DNA of 64,000 bases from positions 24,026,011 through 24,090,010 of the forward strand of contig CM038467.1 of the NCBI GenBank assembly GCA_021464415.1. The letters run 5' to 3'. Made by a program: the position numbers and the translations under genes. This DNA comes from Lonicera japonica (Eukaryota > Streptophyta > Magnoliopsida > Dipsacales > Caprifoliaceae). The notes under the pieces were generated by a model that saw only the letters and a list, made by a program, of their open reading frames with translations, did no database searches and was not told the origin of the DNA. This document shows, piece after piece, positions 1-10,859 of this stretch (position 1 is the stretch's first letter; every line of letters starts with the position of its first letter).

Positions 1-1
1 A

Positions 2-1786
2 AAGGGATTGATAGATGAGGCGATTTCGTTGTTTTGGGAGATGTTGGAGGATATGCAGCCTAATGAGTACACGCTTGCAGTGATTTTACGGGCTTCTGCG
101 CAAAAGGGTGATGGGGGATTGGTTCGGTTTCTACATTGTTTCACCATAAAGTGTGGGTTCATCATGGATAAATTCTTGCAGAATTCTTTGGTAAATGCGT
201 ATGCGAAATGTGGGATGGTGGAAGAAGCAGAAAAATTATTAGAGATATTCACTAGTAGTGATGTGGTTGCTTGGACTTCAGTAATTTCGGGTTGTGTGTG
301 CAGCAAAATGGTGGAGAGGGCACTGATATTGTTCTTCCTAATGCAAGAAGATGGGGTCTTGCCGAATGAGGTAACAATTTTGAGTATCTTACAAGCATGC
401 TCTGCTATTAATGATTGGCGTATTTTTCAATGGATTCATGGATTAATTTTGAAAAACGAGTGGCGAAGAAACTCTCTTGTAGTGAATTCTCTTGTTGAAA
501 TGTACTTGACCAACGGCTACTTTGAAGAGGGTGTAAAAATCTTTTGCAACTTTTGCTTTTTAGGTGATGGTTTTTATCTTAACGATGAGACCATGGCTGC
601 CCTTCTTCATGGGTGTGGCAAAGAAGGGTTTTTAAAGATGGGGGAAGTGATTCATGGGTATTTAATAAAACATCGATTTTTTCCTTGCACCATTGTCGAA
701 AATTCTTTGATAAACATGTATGCAGAAAACGAAATGGAAAATGCCACATTTCAACTTTTTAATACGATGAGGTTTAAAGACATAATCTCTTGGAACACCA
801 TGATTAAGTGCCTTGTAAAGAACGAACAAGAAATTGAAGCTCTAAATATGCTTAGTGAGATCCACACCAACGGTCCAAGAAATACCATTTTCCCAGATTT
901 CATTACAATGCTTTCTTCGATCCAAGCTTGTTCGAATTTGGCATCCTTGCGAATGGGTCAAGTAATTCATGGTTACACAGCCAGAACAGGCTTGGAATCT
1001 GACGTTTTCATTCAAAATTCTCTTATTGAATTGTATGCAAAGTCGGGCAAATTGGATTTTGCAAAGAAGATCTTCGAGGACATGAAAGAAAAAGATTTGG
1101 GTTCTTGGAACTCAATGATTGCTGCATACGGAATCCATGGAAACGGAATTCTTGCTTTAAATACTTTCACTGAGCTGAAGAGGTCGAAAATTCACCAACC
1201 AAACAATATTACGTTTCTTAACATTCTTTCTGCTTGTGCCCATGCCGGATTAGTGAAAGAAGGTTTTGAAATCTTCAACATCATGAGTATAGACTACGGC
1301 ATTGAGCCAAGTATGGAACATTTTGCTTGCGTAGTGGATCTATTCGGTAGGTCAGGTAGACTTAAAGAGGCACAGGATTTCATTGATAAAATGCCTTTTA
1401 GGCCGGGCCCAGATGTGTGGGGGGCTCTTTTGGGGGCTTGTGGGTTGTTTGGCAATGTTGAAATTGCGGAAAGAGCGGCAAAGGAGCTTTCTGGGTTGGA
1501 ACCAAACAGCGATATTTGGCGAGTGGCGTTGTCAAATGTATATGCGCGTGTTGGAAAGTGGGAGGATTCGGCGAAGCTGAGAGGTGAAATGAGGGGAGTT
1601 GAAAACGTGAAGAAGGAAGGAGGGTGGAGTGGTGTGGAAGTGGAAGTGGGAGGGGGTTTGGTCAGATTTGGTGTTGGTGATGTTAAGCATGCTGACAGCA
1701 AGATCATCTACAAAGTTGTGCATTGTATACATGAACACATTAGAGAAGTTAGTGAATTGAAAGAGGGCTTTATAATGGGAAGATGA
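2..1786 (+). CDS. PLS-class pentatricopeptide repeat protein, E-type, 5' partial
   Basis: The reading frame is open from base 2 and ends at TGA 1784-1786, so the gene enters from the left and its start lies outside the window. About 594 residues are seen. They consist of consecutive PPR units of the plant PLS class, with recurring cores such as NSLVNAYAKCG, SWNTMIK, NSLIELYAKSG and SWNSMIAAYG. The last PPR (ACAHAGLVKEGFEIF) is followed by E and E+ type motifs from about base 1410 (VWGALLGACG, then LSNVYARVGKWEDSAKLR) to the stop. There is no DYW deaminase tail. Proteins of this family bind organelle RNA, usually in chloroplasts or mitochondria, and E-class members often serve in C-to-U RNA editing by recruiting a separate deaminase. 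The target and organelle cannot be told because the N-terminal transit peptide is missing. No internal stop or frameshift is seen, so it is probably a live gene. Confidence 0.93.
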   Translation, partial: KGLIDEAISLFWEMLEDMQPNEYTLAVILRASAQKGDGGLVRFLHCFTIKCGFIMDKFLQNSLVNAYAKCGMVEEAEKLLEIFTSSDVVAWTSVISGCVCSKMVERALILFFLMQEDGVLPNEVTILSILQACSAINDWRIFQWIHGLILKNEWRRNSLVVNSLVEMYLTNGYFEEGVKIFCNFCFLGDGFYLNDETMAALLHGCGKEGFLKMGEVIHGYLIKHRFFPCTIVENSLINMYAENEMENATFQLFNTMRFKDIISWNTMIKCLVKNEQEIEALNMLSEIHTNGPRNTIFPDFITMLSSIQACSNLASLRMGQVIHGYTARTGLESDVFIQNSLIELYAKSGKLDFAKKIFEDMKEKDLGSWNSMIAAYGIHGNGILALNTFTELKRSKIHQPNNITFLNILSACAHAGLVKEGFEIFNIMSIDYGIEPSMEHFACVVDLFGRSGRLKEAQDFIDKMPFRPGPDVWGALLGACGLFGNVEIAERAAKELSGLEPNSDIWRVALSNVYARVGKWEDSAKLRGEMRGVENVKKEGGWSGVEVEVGGGLVRFGVGDVKHADSKIIYKVVHCIHEHIREVSELKEGFIMGR

Positions 1787-3157
1787 ATTTCAAGAGAAAA
1801 AGCGCTCACATTTAATCTTACAATTAAAACAAGGCCCTTCTTTTCCCATGGAAATTGAATACTTCGGAATTAGTTTTTAACTGCTCAAAAGACTAATTTA
1901 GATTTTAGTCCTACTGCAAAGAAATCCAAGAACCATTAGGTGCTGATAAGATATAAACTCAAAAATGAAATAAATAAATAAATAATCGTAATCCCGAGAA
2001 AGAAAAAGGAAAAAGAAGAGGGTTCAAAGAAGCAAATTTTATGCAAAGGTAGGGTTAACCCTACAAACTTGCTTCTCAAAATAGTTACCTTTCTGAAATC
2101 TATTCGATTAATTTGCTTCTGGTCCTTTCTAATCTCTAAAGATGCTCATACAAGGAAGAACACAGAGAAGAATTTTTTTTATGCAAAGGTAGGGCTTAAT
2201 CCTACTAATACCACTAATATAAAACTCTGGAGGCAAAACACATTTATAGATGATATTTGGAAGTAAGTACGTAGGGCTAATTTTAATTTATGGGCTTCAG
2301 AATAAGAAGAAAAAATAGAAGAAATTAATTTGCTTTAACTGTTGACTCCTGGCTTTTGTCCTTGTTTTTCTTTTCAAAAAAAAATTTAGGGAGGTCTAAG
2401 TGTCTCCCTTGATCCTTGTTTGTTGTTGGGTTCATACAATTTTGAATTGGTTCCTGTGAACAGAATAAACTGGTGATGGTTTACTTAATAAATGTGCTCG
2501 AGCATCTTAATGATTTGCGTAATCCCAACTTTTTTATCTTTCTATATTGTGAACTTCATATTCCATTTAAAAGGAAGTTCACTGAACCCTAAATTTTGCT
2601 CACTATCGTTCTAGTTTGCAACCACATTAGGGAAAATCATAATTACTCCACATGCAATTTAGATTTTGTTCTATTGATGTAAAGGAGTGATGCATTTTCA
2701 TATTTTCCTTTCACAACTCTGTTTCAAGGTTATATTTATCATTATAGCAGATTATTTTGCATGCCAGCACAAACATTTACGGCTATCTTGTCACCTTCTA
2801 TATGCATTTAAATTTTCTTTGGCCATCAACTTTGTTCATGCGATAATATACAAAAATATGTATGTATGAGCTTATTTTATACCTAAAAAAACCTCGACTT
2901 CCCTAGAGATCATGCAACAAATATATATACACACACATATAATTGTTCAGGAAATTACTTTGCACCTTTTCAATGTGCTGACATCGAACGTTTTGAGGGA
3001 AATTTAATTAATTACTTTCCTAATAAAATCAGTTGCGTTGTTGTGGTTTCATTCTTATTATATGGATGTGTATAGAGAAGATTAAGTAATAAATGTGTCA
3101 TTATCTCTCATAATTAAAGGCATTTCAGTAAGGAAAATCATTAACTCATTTGACATA
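1787..3157. other. PPR 3' flank and start of duplicated segment copy 1
   Basis: No gene is visible. Up to about 2.05 kb it is PPR 3' flank. From about 2.1 kb it matches the sequence from about 22.37 kb in the same orientation, for example the block around GATGCTCATACAAGGAAGAA and the block around CAGTTGCGTTGTTGTGGTTT. Short runs of TA and CA repeats lie near 2920-2940. Confidence 0.6.
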
Positions 3158-3166
3158 ATAGCTCTT

Positions 3167-3757
3167 GGGACAATTAAAAAAAGGGTCTTATTAGAGAAAG
3201 ATTTTCACACTAAATCCAATGAATAATTTTTTTTGTAAATAAAGGGCCTATTTTTTATTTTATTAATAATATGACACGTATTTTTTTTTTCATTATAAAA
3301 TGACATCCCAACCCTTAAAATAAACTAAAAAATACCAATATGCATTAAAATATGGATTGCAATATGAACTTTACAGTCTATATATTTCACTGCAATATGA
3401 ACTTTGTAGTCCATATTTTACTGCAATATGAACTTTGCAGTCCATATTTTACTGCAATGTGAACTTTGCAGTCCATATTTCTAGTGAAAAGTTCATATTG
3501 CAGTCCATATTTCACTGTAATATTCATATTTTTTGTGCAAATTTCATAAAGAGGGGGTAATTTAGGTAATATATAACATGTTTTTATTAATTAAATGATA
3601 TTTAAATTTATTCAAATACCTTCATTTAAAATATAAAATAAAATAGGCCTCTTACACTAATTTCCAAAATAAAATAGGCCCTTCATTCAAAAAAATATTA
3701 TTCATTGGAGTTTTGGTAAAAATTAATGTGTAGTAAGACCTTCTACCTAATTTCTAG
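3167..3757. mobile_element. Mutator-like MITE with 9-bp target duplication
   Basis: The ends form inverted repeats of about 90 bp. Shared blocks include GGTCTTA near the tips, CCAATGAATAAT and AAGGGCCTATTTT. The direct repeat ATAGCTCTT flanks both sides (3158-3166 and 3758-3766). A 9-bp duplication is the Mutator-superfamily signature. There is no transposase, so the element is non-autonomous. The outermost bases match poorly (GGGA against the complement of CTAG), so the exact tips may be off by a few bases. Confidence 0.75.
3350..3535. repeat. 31-33 bp tandem array inside the MITE
   Basis: Four head-to-tail units of about 31-33 bp start near 3358, 3391, 3422 and 3453. Each carries TGCAATATGAACTTTGCAG followed by TCCATATTT, itself an imperfect palindrome. 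A fifth, inverted unit follows at about 3485-3515. The array fills much of the core of the 3167-3757 element. Confidence 0.8.
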
Positions 3758-3857
3758 ATAGCTCTTTTATAATTTTTCCTTTCAAAGCTTTTCAGGAGGT
3801 ACATAAATTCTTTCCCCTATCATGATTATTGACTTATTGTAACCCAACTCTCTCTTA

Positions 3858-4080
3858 TTTTTTTGGATCAAAAACAAATTGCTTTTATTGATAAAAACAT
3901 TTAATGATACTAGCAACTGTAACTCGAGCCTATATTGATTGGCAAAATCAGATACAAGGAAATGGGCTGGAAGTGGATGAGGAATCCATAACCAAGCACG
4001 CCAGAAAACCATAAGTAACAAAAGAATTAGAGAAAACTGTTTGATAATAACTGCAAATGGGCGACTTGATTGTAGTATTT
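3858..4080 (-). mobile_element. Probable LINE 3' end fragment
   Basis: A motif TTGCTTTTATTGATAAAAAC next to a T-rich tract resembles the 3' tails of the minus-strand LINEs elsewhere in the window. It probably belongs with the LINE coding remnant at 5648-6150, the two being separated by LTR-like DNA. This is inference from layout. Confidence 0.4.
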
Positions 4081-4084
4081 CTAG

Positions 4085-5647
4085 GTTATTAGGTTGACCT
4101 AAGGTCTTAATCTTATTTTGATAATAACAATAAATTAATCATGTGTAATTTAACATGTTTCTTGATATAAGTATACGATTCATTTACTTAGAAAATTTAA
4201 GAAAAACATGACAAGGATTACTCTTTCACTAATCGATCATTGGACAAGATAAGGAAGATCAAATCTCTCAATGCAAATCAAGAAGCACAAATGATCAAAA
4301 GACTATATGAAAAGCTTCAAGGAAAAAACTTCAAATAAAGATCAATCCGAAGAAACAAATCAAAGCATTCGAAGATTCGTTAATTTAGTAAATTGAGTGA
4401 GTGTTTAAGATTTATGTAAAGTTACTTTATTGATCAAATTCTTATAGCTCAAACATATTTATGCATCTTTTAAAAGATTGATTCAAACAAGCTTGAAATT
4501 GAATTTATTTGAAAAACATCATTTTACAAAGACCGAGTTTCAAAATAAATTCATATTAATTTTAAATGATCATATTTTAAGCTCTAATAAAAATAGGTTT
4601 CTTAGAAACATATCTTTGAGGTTCAAAAATCATTAGAATTTTATTTGGAACTAAATTGTTAAATTGCAAAAATATTTTTATTTTACATTTAAAATTCGCT
4701 CAATTTTAGCCCAGTTTTGATCTAACGGTAAGATAGAGGCCTTCCCGAATTCCGATCATTTTGAAATTTTTACAGTAGTTAGAAAACATCTCTTGGAACT
4801 TTTGACTAAAATTTGAGCATGATCCAACGGTCTAATTGAAAGAAATTATCAAAACAAATTTGAATGTTTTGTCAAAACTAGTTGTTAGAAAGTTTGAAAA
4901 TGTATAATTTTGACCAAAAACCTTTCTTAATCATCCCCAATGGCCATATGATTTTGCAAGCTATATATATGATGTCTTAGACATGTTTTAACACACCTTG
5001 AATCATTCTAATATTCTATTATTCATATATTTCAAATATACAAAGATTCAAGAACACATTTTGATCAATTTTTCATCTTTTGAGCTATATATTTTTGATC
5101 AATCTTGATAACTCTAGTGTGAGCTTCATTTGTAATCTTCAAATACACTTGAGAGTTATTGTATTAATGTGTATCACCACAAACAATTCATTCTTCATTT
5201 CAAAAGAGAGTTTGTTTCTTTGTAGAGCAAGATAGCATATCTTGTGAGAAGTGTAGTGTGTATAACTACATTGTGTGTTGCATGCATAACAACATTTGTA
5301 TTAAGGTTTGATCTTCACCCGAAGAAGATTGAATAGTGGAAATTCTCGGGGAACTAACCGAGCGCAGATGTATGGTTGAAGAAACCGAACCGTAAGGACA
5401 AAAAGTCTTGAACTTTAAATTGGTTCAATCTCTCTAACTCAAGCTTTCTTTTTATTGCTATATTATTGCTTGTATTTTGAGATTGCTTATTTGCTTATCT
5501 TGGGATTGATTACTTGAAATTTATTATTTCCTTGATATTGTTGCTTAGCTAAGTTGTTTTGCTTAAATATTTTAAAAAACGTTTTAATTCCACATTTAGT
5601 TTTTAAAACCCTATTCACCCCCCTCTAGGGTTGTTTTTCGACCAACA
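4085..5647. mobile_element. LTR-like insertion, possibly a solo LTR
   Basis: There is no coding capacity. The right end reads ATTCACCCCCCTCTAGGG, then TTGTTTTTCGACCAACA, an ending style common in plant LTRs (terminal CA). The left part has TTTTGATAATAACAA soon after a TTAGGTTGACC start. No second copy is present in the window and no clear 5-bp target duplication was found, so the left boundary is approximate. Confidence 0.45.
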
Positions 5648-6150
5648 AAATGATCAATGTTCTTTTTGTCCCGCTTGCAAAACACACACCATAATGGAGA
5701 TAGATGCATAAAAGGCCTTCTGAATTGAATTAAATCCGATGTGTTGACTTTCCTTAATAATGCTAACTAGGCCAGAACACGAACCTTAGAAGGAATGCCT
5801 GATTTCTAAATCATTTCTTCTGGAATAAGGAGGGAACCTGCATCAGATTTAGTCAGAATTTTAAAAAAAGACTTCACCGAGAACATTCCATTTATATCTC
5901 CTCTCCAAACTCTACTATCCTCCTCATCACGGGACATTTTAACACCATGTATTCTTCCCAATAGAGCCCTATACTCCTCCCTATACTCCTCCTCTGCTTC
6001 AGTAACATTCCCTTGCAACATCACATTCCATCAATGACATTGGGTAGATTCCCAAGAGATATTATCAGAACCATAGCCCTTGGATTCTGCACTACTCTGA
6101 ATAGTCCCGGGAAATGATCATTTAAAACCATATCACCAATCCATCTATCC
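5648..6150 (-). mobile_element. LINE (L1-type) ORF2 fragment
   Basis: The minus strand encodes a stretch typical of the region between reverse transcriptase and the C-terminal zf-RVT domain of plant L1 elements: WIGDMVLNDHFPG near 6120, and DSRVWRGDINGMFSVKSFF near 5850-5920. The same segment occurs in the LINEs at 25.0-25.5 and 54.8 kb. Stops and frame changes show it is dead. Only this fragment and a possible 3' tail at 3.9-4.1 kb remain. Confidence 0.75.
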
Positions 6151-6530
6151 AAGAACAATAATTAGAGTAGGTAGTTTTTGTGTGTGGTTACAACATTAGT
6201 TTTTTTCTTCACAAATGAAATATAATTGCAGGACTAGGTAGCTTATTATGCATCTCGTTTTGATCATTTACTTCTATGCAAAAAAACCTACTAAACTATG
6301 CTCTATTATATTTATTGATTACATAAGCAGTCCTCAAGTGATAATGGAAATTATAGATTAATGACTTATCAAGGGCTTGTATTATGTTTATTACTTTCTA
6401 GCTTAGAATTCTTTTAACACCTGTTCTAAAGTAGGAATTCTTTAAATGGTCAAGAATCAATTTCATTAGTTTTGGTGTCAATTAGCAAGCATTGGATTTC
6501 TCATAGGACTATACACACAAGAACACCCAG

Positions 6531-6659
6531 GGTACTTCCCAAGTGGTAAAGGGGTTGGATTCCAACCCCAAGGTCATGAGTTCGAGCCATTTCCTTCATG
6601 CTCGAACACCATGGTGTATCCAGTATCGCCGCGCAATGACGCGTATCAAAAAAATAAAG
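6531..6659 (+). mobile_element. tRNA-derived SINE with target duplication
   Basis: An A-box-like AAGTGGTAAAGGGGTTGG at about 6540 and a B-box-like GGTCATGAGTTCGAGCC at about 6571 are RNA polymerase III promoter boxes. The element ends in an A-rich tail (TCAAAAAAATAAAG). Flanks 6512-6530 and 6660-6678 are an imperfect 19-bp target duplication (TACACACAAGAACACCCAG against TACACATAAGAGCACCGAG). Copy 2 of the segment near 22.83-22.86 kb lacks the insertion. Confidence 0.8.
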
Positions 6660-6845
6660 TACACATAAGAGCACCGAGAGCCCATCTGACTATATGGTTG
6701 TTACCTGGCTGTGTTGAGTTGTCATAGTAACTCTTGAGATTATGTGCTGTTGTTTAGTCACTGCACCTAATACTTATGTGCTAATGCTATAGCATATCAT
6801 ATCCGCAAGGCATAAGGTTTTCGCTAGATTGTACCAATAAATATA

Positions 6846-7114
6846 GGGGGCTACTATTGACACATGCCAAAAGGCTCTCTAACACTCCAACTCTGCCCTT
6901 AAGGACCGAGTATCTGCACATTGGCTTGGCCCCTAAGGACCGAGTATATGTGCACATACGCGGTTATTAGGGGCCGAACCGGTGTAATTTTTTTTACCCA
7001 AAAATGATTCGGTCCCTAAGCATCGAATATATGCATATATACTCGGTCCATAAGGGCCAAGTAAATAAGACGGAGTGTTAGTGAGTGATTTGGTGTGTGT
7101 CAATAGCGTCCACC
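6846..7114. mobile_element. 269-bp MITE with 8-bp target duplication
   Basis: Inverted ends share CTATTGACACA and CTAACACTCC, with tips GGGGGCTACTATTGACAC against GGTGGACGCTATTGACAC. The 8-bp TAAATATA is repeated at 6838-6845 and 7115-7122. The core repeats the motif GACCGAGTATAT in both orientations. No ORF. The 8-bp duplication suggests hAT-like mobilisation. Copy 2 near 22.98 kb has no insertion here. Confidence 0.8.
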
Positions 7115-7439
7115 TAAATATAATAGAGTACAAACAATAACTTGAAAAATACTTAAAATGATGAAACACTTGCAATATATGCAAAATCCATTAAAATGAC
7201 TAAAATACTCTAGTGCTTGACATTTCTGGCAATGCTATTCATATCAAGCTTTTAACATGCACACATTTGTACAGAAACAAGAGGTTAGTAATCATTTGAA
7301 GTAGCAGGCTTGCTTGAAGAATAATCTTTTCAAGATCCGTAATTCTATAGGAACACGGAAAATTGACAGTAATGTGTACCCCACCAATTGTCCAATTCTC
7401 ATGCTGATTTTATCCATGGGCACTGCATCAGATATGTTA

Positions 7440-7690
7440 CTTTTTTCTTTTTCTTTTTTTTTTTTTTTTTTCATTTTTGATAATATGCAGAAATTTTATT
7501 GCAACTGAAAAAGATACAAATAAAAGGGAGAAGATGTCCCTAGCAAACACCAAAAAGAAAACTAACACAAACAACTTCTAACAAGATAATTTCCCCACTT
7601 GGTAGCTAGCATCCCAAACACAAAAATCAAAATAAGCATAATGGCAATTGGCACATACAATACGCCCCGTCATTTTGTGTGGATTTTCAT
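7440..7690 (-). mobile_element. Short LINE 3' end insertion
   Basis: A T-rich run (7440-7471) is followed by TTTTGATAATATGCAG and AATTTTATTGCAACTG, the reverse complement of the A-tailed 3' end seen in the other LINEs. It interrupts sequence that is continuous in copy 2 (near 23.26-23.33 kb). No coding domain remains. Confidence 0.6.
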
Positions 7691-7948
7691 AACCCTGCTG
7701 TGCTGTTGTCAATTCCCATGAGATCTTGTTTGCCATATCTTACCTCTCTCAACCCTGCCTTTTGTGCCAAGTTCACATAGAGGGGAAAAAAAAAGTTGGG
7801 GTGTTTGGGATCTTCTAATCCATGTTTTGAAATTGGAGTTCGAGGACATTTCAGTTCAGAATCTAAACAAATGTGACCCCAAATTTCAATTCTATACTTG
7901 AAATTTCAATTCCCAAACACACTTTATTAGTCATAATTAGAGTCTAGA

Positions 7949-8169
7949 TTAATTATTTGGACTTGGTGCTCTAAGTAGGAAAGCTCCAAGATCAATCTCA
8001 GTGGGCATTTGGCTGATGTGCTTATTGTCTTCTTCCTCCTTGCAGCACAAATTTGAAAATTGTGGCTTTTGTGATAGACAGTAAAGCTGCCACTGAAAGT
8101 CTTGGGTTGGTGATAGAAGTGCCGTCCTCTTTCTTTTGGGAACTTGGTTTGAGACTGATTGGTCTGAGT
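7949..8169 (-). pseudogene. GATA26/27-like exon 3 remnant, copy 1
   Basis: Reading the minus strand from an AG acceptor (TTTGTAG just before 8169) gives an open frame of about 73 codons to TAA at 7949-7951. It includes VPKRKRTALLSPTQDFQWQL and ISQMPTEIDLGAFLLRAP. These match the C-terminal part of plant GATA26/27-type proteins (a VPxRKR block, an LYxxLQEQ helix, then an EIGLGxxLL block) and the homologous exons at 23.6 and 26.7 kb. The zinc-finger exon of the same copy lies upstream at 10.6-10.86 kb and carries stops, so this copy is a relic even though this exon is open. Confidence 0.7.
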
Positions 8170-8504
8170 CTACAAATCAGGACAGTTGGATTAGTACAAG
8201 CTGAGTAAGCAGCTGACTCCGAGATATACAGTCCTTGTACCAAGGCATGACAAAAGAATAAGTTACAGTAGACTGCTTAATTAGGTAACATGGTGTAGGA
8301 GAGATTGGAAAAATTGTAATTTGGTTAGTGCTATAAATGAAAAATATGTTACTTATGTTTGCAGTTTACATGCGTCCACAATATATATGATGCAAATCAA
8401 CTGCACAATTAAAAACATTGCAGTTTATTTTAATCATTTCTGAACCAACCAAGTATAGAATAGTTCATTTACATAGAATTCTCTGTTCGTTGAAAATAAT
8501 TTTT

Positions 8505-9508
8505 TTTTTTATTAGAAATGAAGCTTATATTGAAACGAAAAATCAAATACAAGCAAAAAAAGAGGCTGCAATTAGACGAGAGATCCAAAGCCAGCCTTAA
8601 AAACAAAAATAAAATCTAACTGCCTAACCAAACAAGACTTCCACGTCCTGATCAAGCAACAAAAATCAGCTACCCTATGAATCCTACCAACAGCAGAAAC
8701 TAGACGACCGGGCTAAAAAACTACAATCCACTACACCAGAGCTGCTTTCCAATCCGTAGCTAAATCATAAACACAAAGACTGCCGAACACACTTGAGGAA
8801 GAAGCCCATATAGATGCCGTAACCTTAACTCTATGCCAAATCTCCTCCTCACTTTCCTCTTTGTCTTCAAAGGTTCTAGAATTTCTCTCTCCACACACAC
8901 CACAAAACTTCCATACAGCTACTTCTCCACAGAATTTTAGATCTCTTCTTATTTCCCTTAAAATACCACCTTTCAACAAGCAGATTATACCACGAACTTG
9001 GATTTGCCGAAACCAAGTCTAATTCTCTCCGAATATTACACCAAATAATGTGCACAAAAGAACAATGCAATAGCAAATGGTCTAAACTTTCTCCACTCCT
9101 CTTGCACATAACACACCACAACGGAGATCGAAGTAGGTACGGCCTCCTGATCTGCAACAAATCTACCGTATTAACCCTCTTCAGTGCTGCTAACCAAGCC
9201 AGCACTTTCACTTTTGATGGAACTCCATTCTTCCAAATCATGTCGCGTGGCTCAAAATTACCTGCTTCATTGGATTGAGTAATAACCTCGAAGTATTACT
9301 TCGTCGAGAATTTCCCAGACTTATCTCCCCACACTCTAGCATCCCACCCATCTCTGGAAACATAAAAATTTCCAATTAACCCCAAAAGCTCCACAAACTC
9401 ATTTTCCTTTTCAACAGTGAGATTCTGCGAAGACGAATATCCCACAAAAAATCATTGTTTGATCCCTAGCAAATATTAGACACAACTGTTTGATCCCCAG
9501 CAATCATA
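8505..9508 (-). mobile_element. 5'-truncated LINE (L1-type) with 15-bp target duplication
   Basis: The minus strand encodes the C-terminal zf-RVT region of an L1 ORF2: WKNGVPSKVKVLAWLA, then CVMCKRSGESLDHLLLHC (9241 to 8876), continuing with frame changes to about 8731. The poly-A tail appears as poly-T at about 8500-8511. The flanking duplication TTGAAAATAATTTTT is at 8490-8504 and 9509-9523. The endonuclease and reverse transcriptase are missing, as usual for 5'-truncated LINE copies. It sits in the intron between the two GATA-like exons of copy 1. Confidence 0.85.
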
Positions 9509-9523
9509 TTGAAAATAATTTTT

Positions 9524-10032
9524 GCTTTTTAGTTTTTGACAAATCAGACATAATCTCAGTAAACTATGCTTGCTGTTGGTTTTCTGATTAAGAACTTCAA
9601 AAGTAATGTTATTAATGATTAGGGACTAGTAATTATAAGTTAATAAACACTGGCTTGATCACTTATACGTGTGGGCATATGTCTATATATGCAATAACTG
9701 GTTTCTAATTTTCGAACAAAGCTTGTATCCTATTTAATAGACAAGTAGATAACTTAGTAATTATTGTATCCCTTTCACAATAGGGTGTTTACATGTTTGA
9801 AAGTTGAAACACCATATATAGGACTAGTTTTACCATGCATTATGGAGGAATATACTTCTACATTAAATATCTAATTCTGACACGGACAACCCTTGTATGA
9901 GTGAACCTTGTTCTTTGACCTAATTTTATTTTTATCCCTAAACTAACCTATTTGACATATTCATGATTGTAGTGCATTAAATATGAGATTTTGTCTGCAC
10001 CACGCTTGTGATGAATAGACGTGCCTACAACT
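9524..10032. other. GATA-like intron sequence, no gene
   Basis: AT-rich sequence with no coding potential. Part (about 9720-9830) matches 24230-24330 in copy 2, so it belongs to the ancestral intron. Confidence 0.5.
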
Positions 10033-10052
10033 ACTTGTTCAATGAATTATTA

Positions 10053-10320
10053 TTATTATTATTATTATTATTATTTTGATAGGAAACAAAATTTTATAAA
10101 TTCTCAAAATATAAGTACAAAGTGAAGGGGGACAAGCTGTCCCACCACCTGTACATAAATGAAAAGATTAAGCATGATAAGAATCAAATACAACCAAAGC
10201 TTTCATAAAATAAGATGCACATGATAACTTTTCTCAAAGGATTATGCCTTCCAATTAAGTTTAATGTATTCCATGCCACATTACTTAAACGATTTGCAAT
10301 TTGAAGCCCATAGCGATGCC
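10053..10320 (-). mobile_element. LINE 3' end insertion with 20-bp target duplication
   Basis: A perfect 20-bp direct repeat ACTTGTTCAATGAATTATTA flanks it at 10033-10052 and 10321-10340. The insert starts with a (TTA)n run and TTTTGATAGGAAACAAA, the reverse complement of a LINE A-tail, and has no coding domain left. The (TTA)n microsatellite directly continues the end of the duplication and probably grew from the tail. Confidence 0.8.
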
Positions 10321-10596
10321 ACTTGTTCAATGAATTATTAATGCCAACTTCATATTAGTATGCGTCTATAATGCTATACATGTCCATGCCTGAACTGAAT
10401 CACCCATACTCAAAACTGTACCATACTAAATTCGCAAATCTTACGAACTGGCTATAGTATCTTCAGATATTGAAGTTAATTATGCAGAAATGAGCTACTG
10501 CAGAATATATAAGAAGCAACGAGCAGCATAAGTGCATAACTAGTAATAAGCAAAAAAGTATCCAATTGTTGTATTTGTTGGGTAAGATTTGTTTAC

Positions 10597-10859
10597 CATT
10601 TATACTTCCCATCTCAATGCAGTTGCTGAAAGAGACCAAGTTCTATGTTTGCACCATCTTTGATGCAAGCTGAATGTTGGCTGTATCTCACAACTTTTCC
10701 GGGGATAGCTCGCTTCCTTCTAAGAGGTACTTTGCTGCTAATTACATGTTTTGCCTTTTGGAGTGTATTCCTTAAGCGACCCTTTTATCCTCCACCTTGA
10801 CCCACATGCATTGCACAGCACAGGCTTCCCGGGCGGTCCGCTTCTCCAAAGCGGAGTGT
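10597..10859 (-). pseudogene. GATA26/27-like zinc-finger exon, copy 1
   Basis: After an ACAG acceptor at 10860-10863 the minus strand reads [20 protein letters not shown] and then [14 protein letters not shown]. This is the C-terminal half of a plant GATA zinc finger, including the second Cys pair (CNAC) and the TPLWR loop, in the form typical of GATA26/27 rather than B-GATA or A-GATA proteins. The frame stops soon after. A matching block near the exon end (NCIEMGSIN before a GTAAAC donor at 10595-10596) is in another frame, so at least one indel and several stops are present. The exon with the first Cys pair was not found; it would lie upstream, where the Copia element now sits. Confidence 0.75.

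Noticed and set aside
1294..1738. Antisense frames inside the PPR gene
   Set aside because: Low-complexity Ser/Thr/Pro shadows of the sense coding sequence with no family resemblance.
3350..3535. Regularly spaced repeats looking like a CRISPR array
   Set aside because: The units abut without unique spacers, one unit is inverted, and the array lies inside a plant MITE.
6540..6590. tRNA gene candidate
   Set aside because: Only A- and B-box remnants; no cloverleaf, and an A-tail plus target duplication mark a SINE. The same holds at 51.67 and 51.9 kb.
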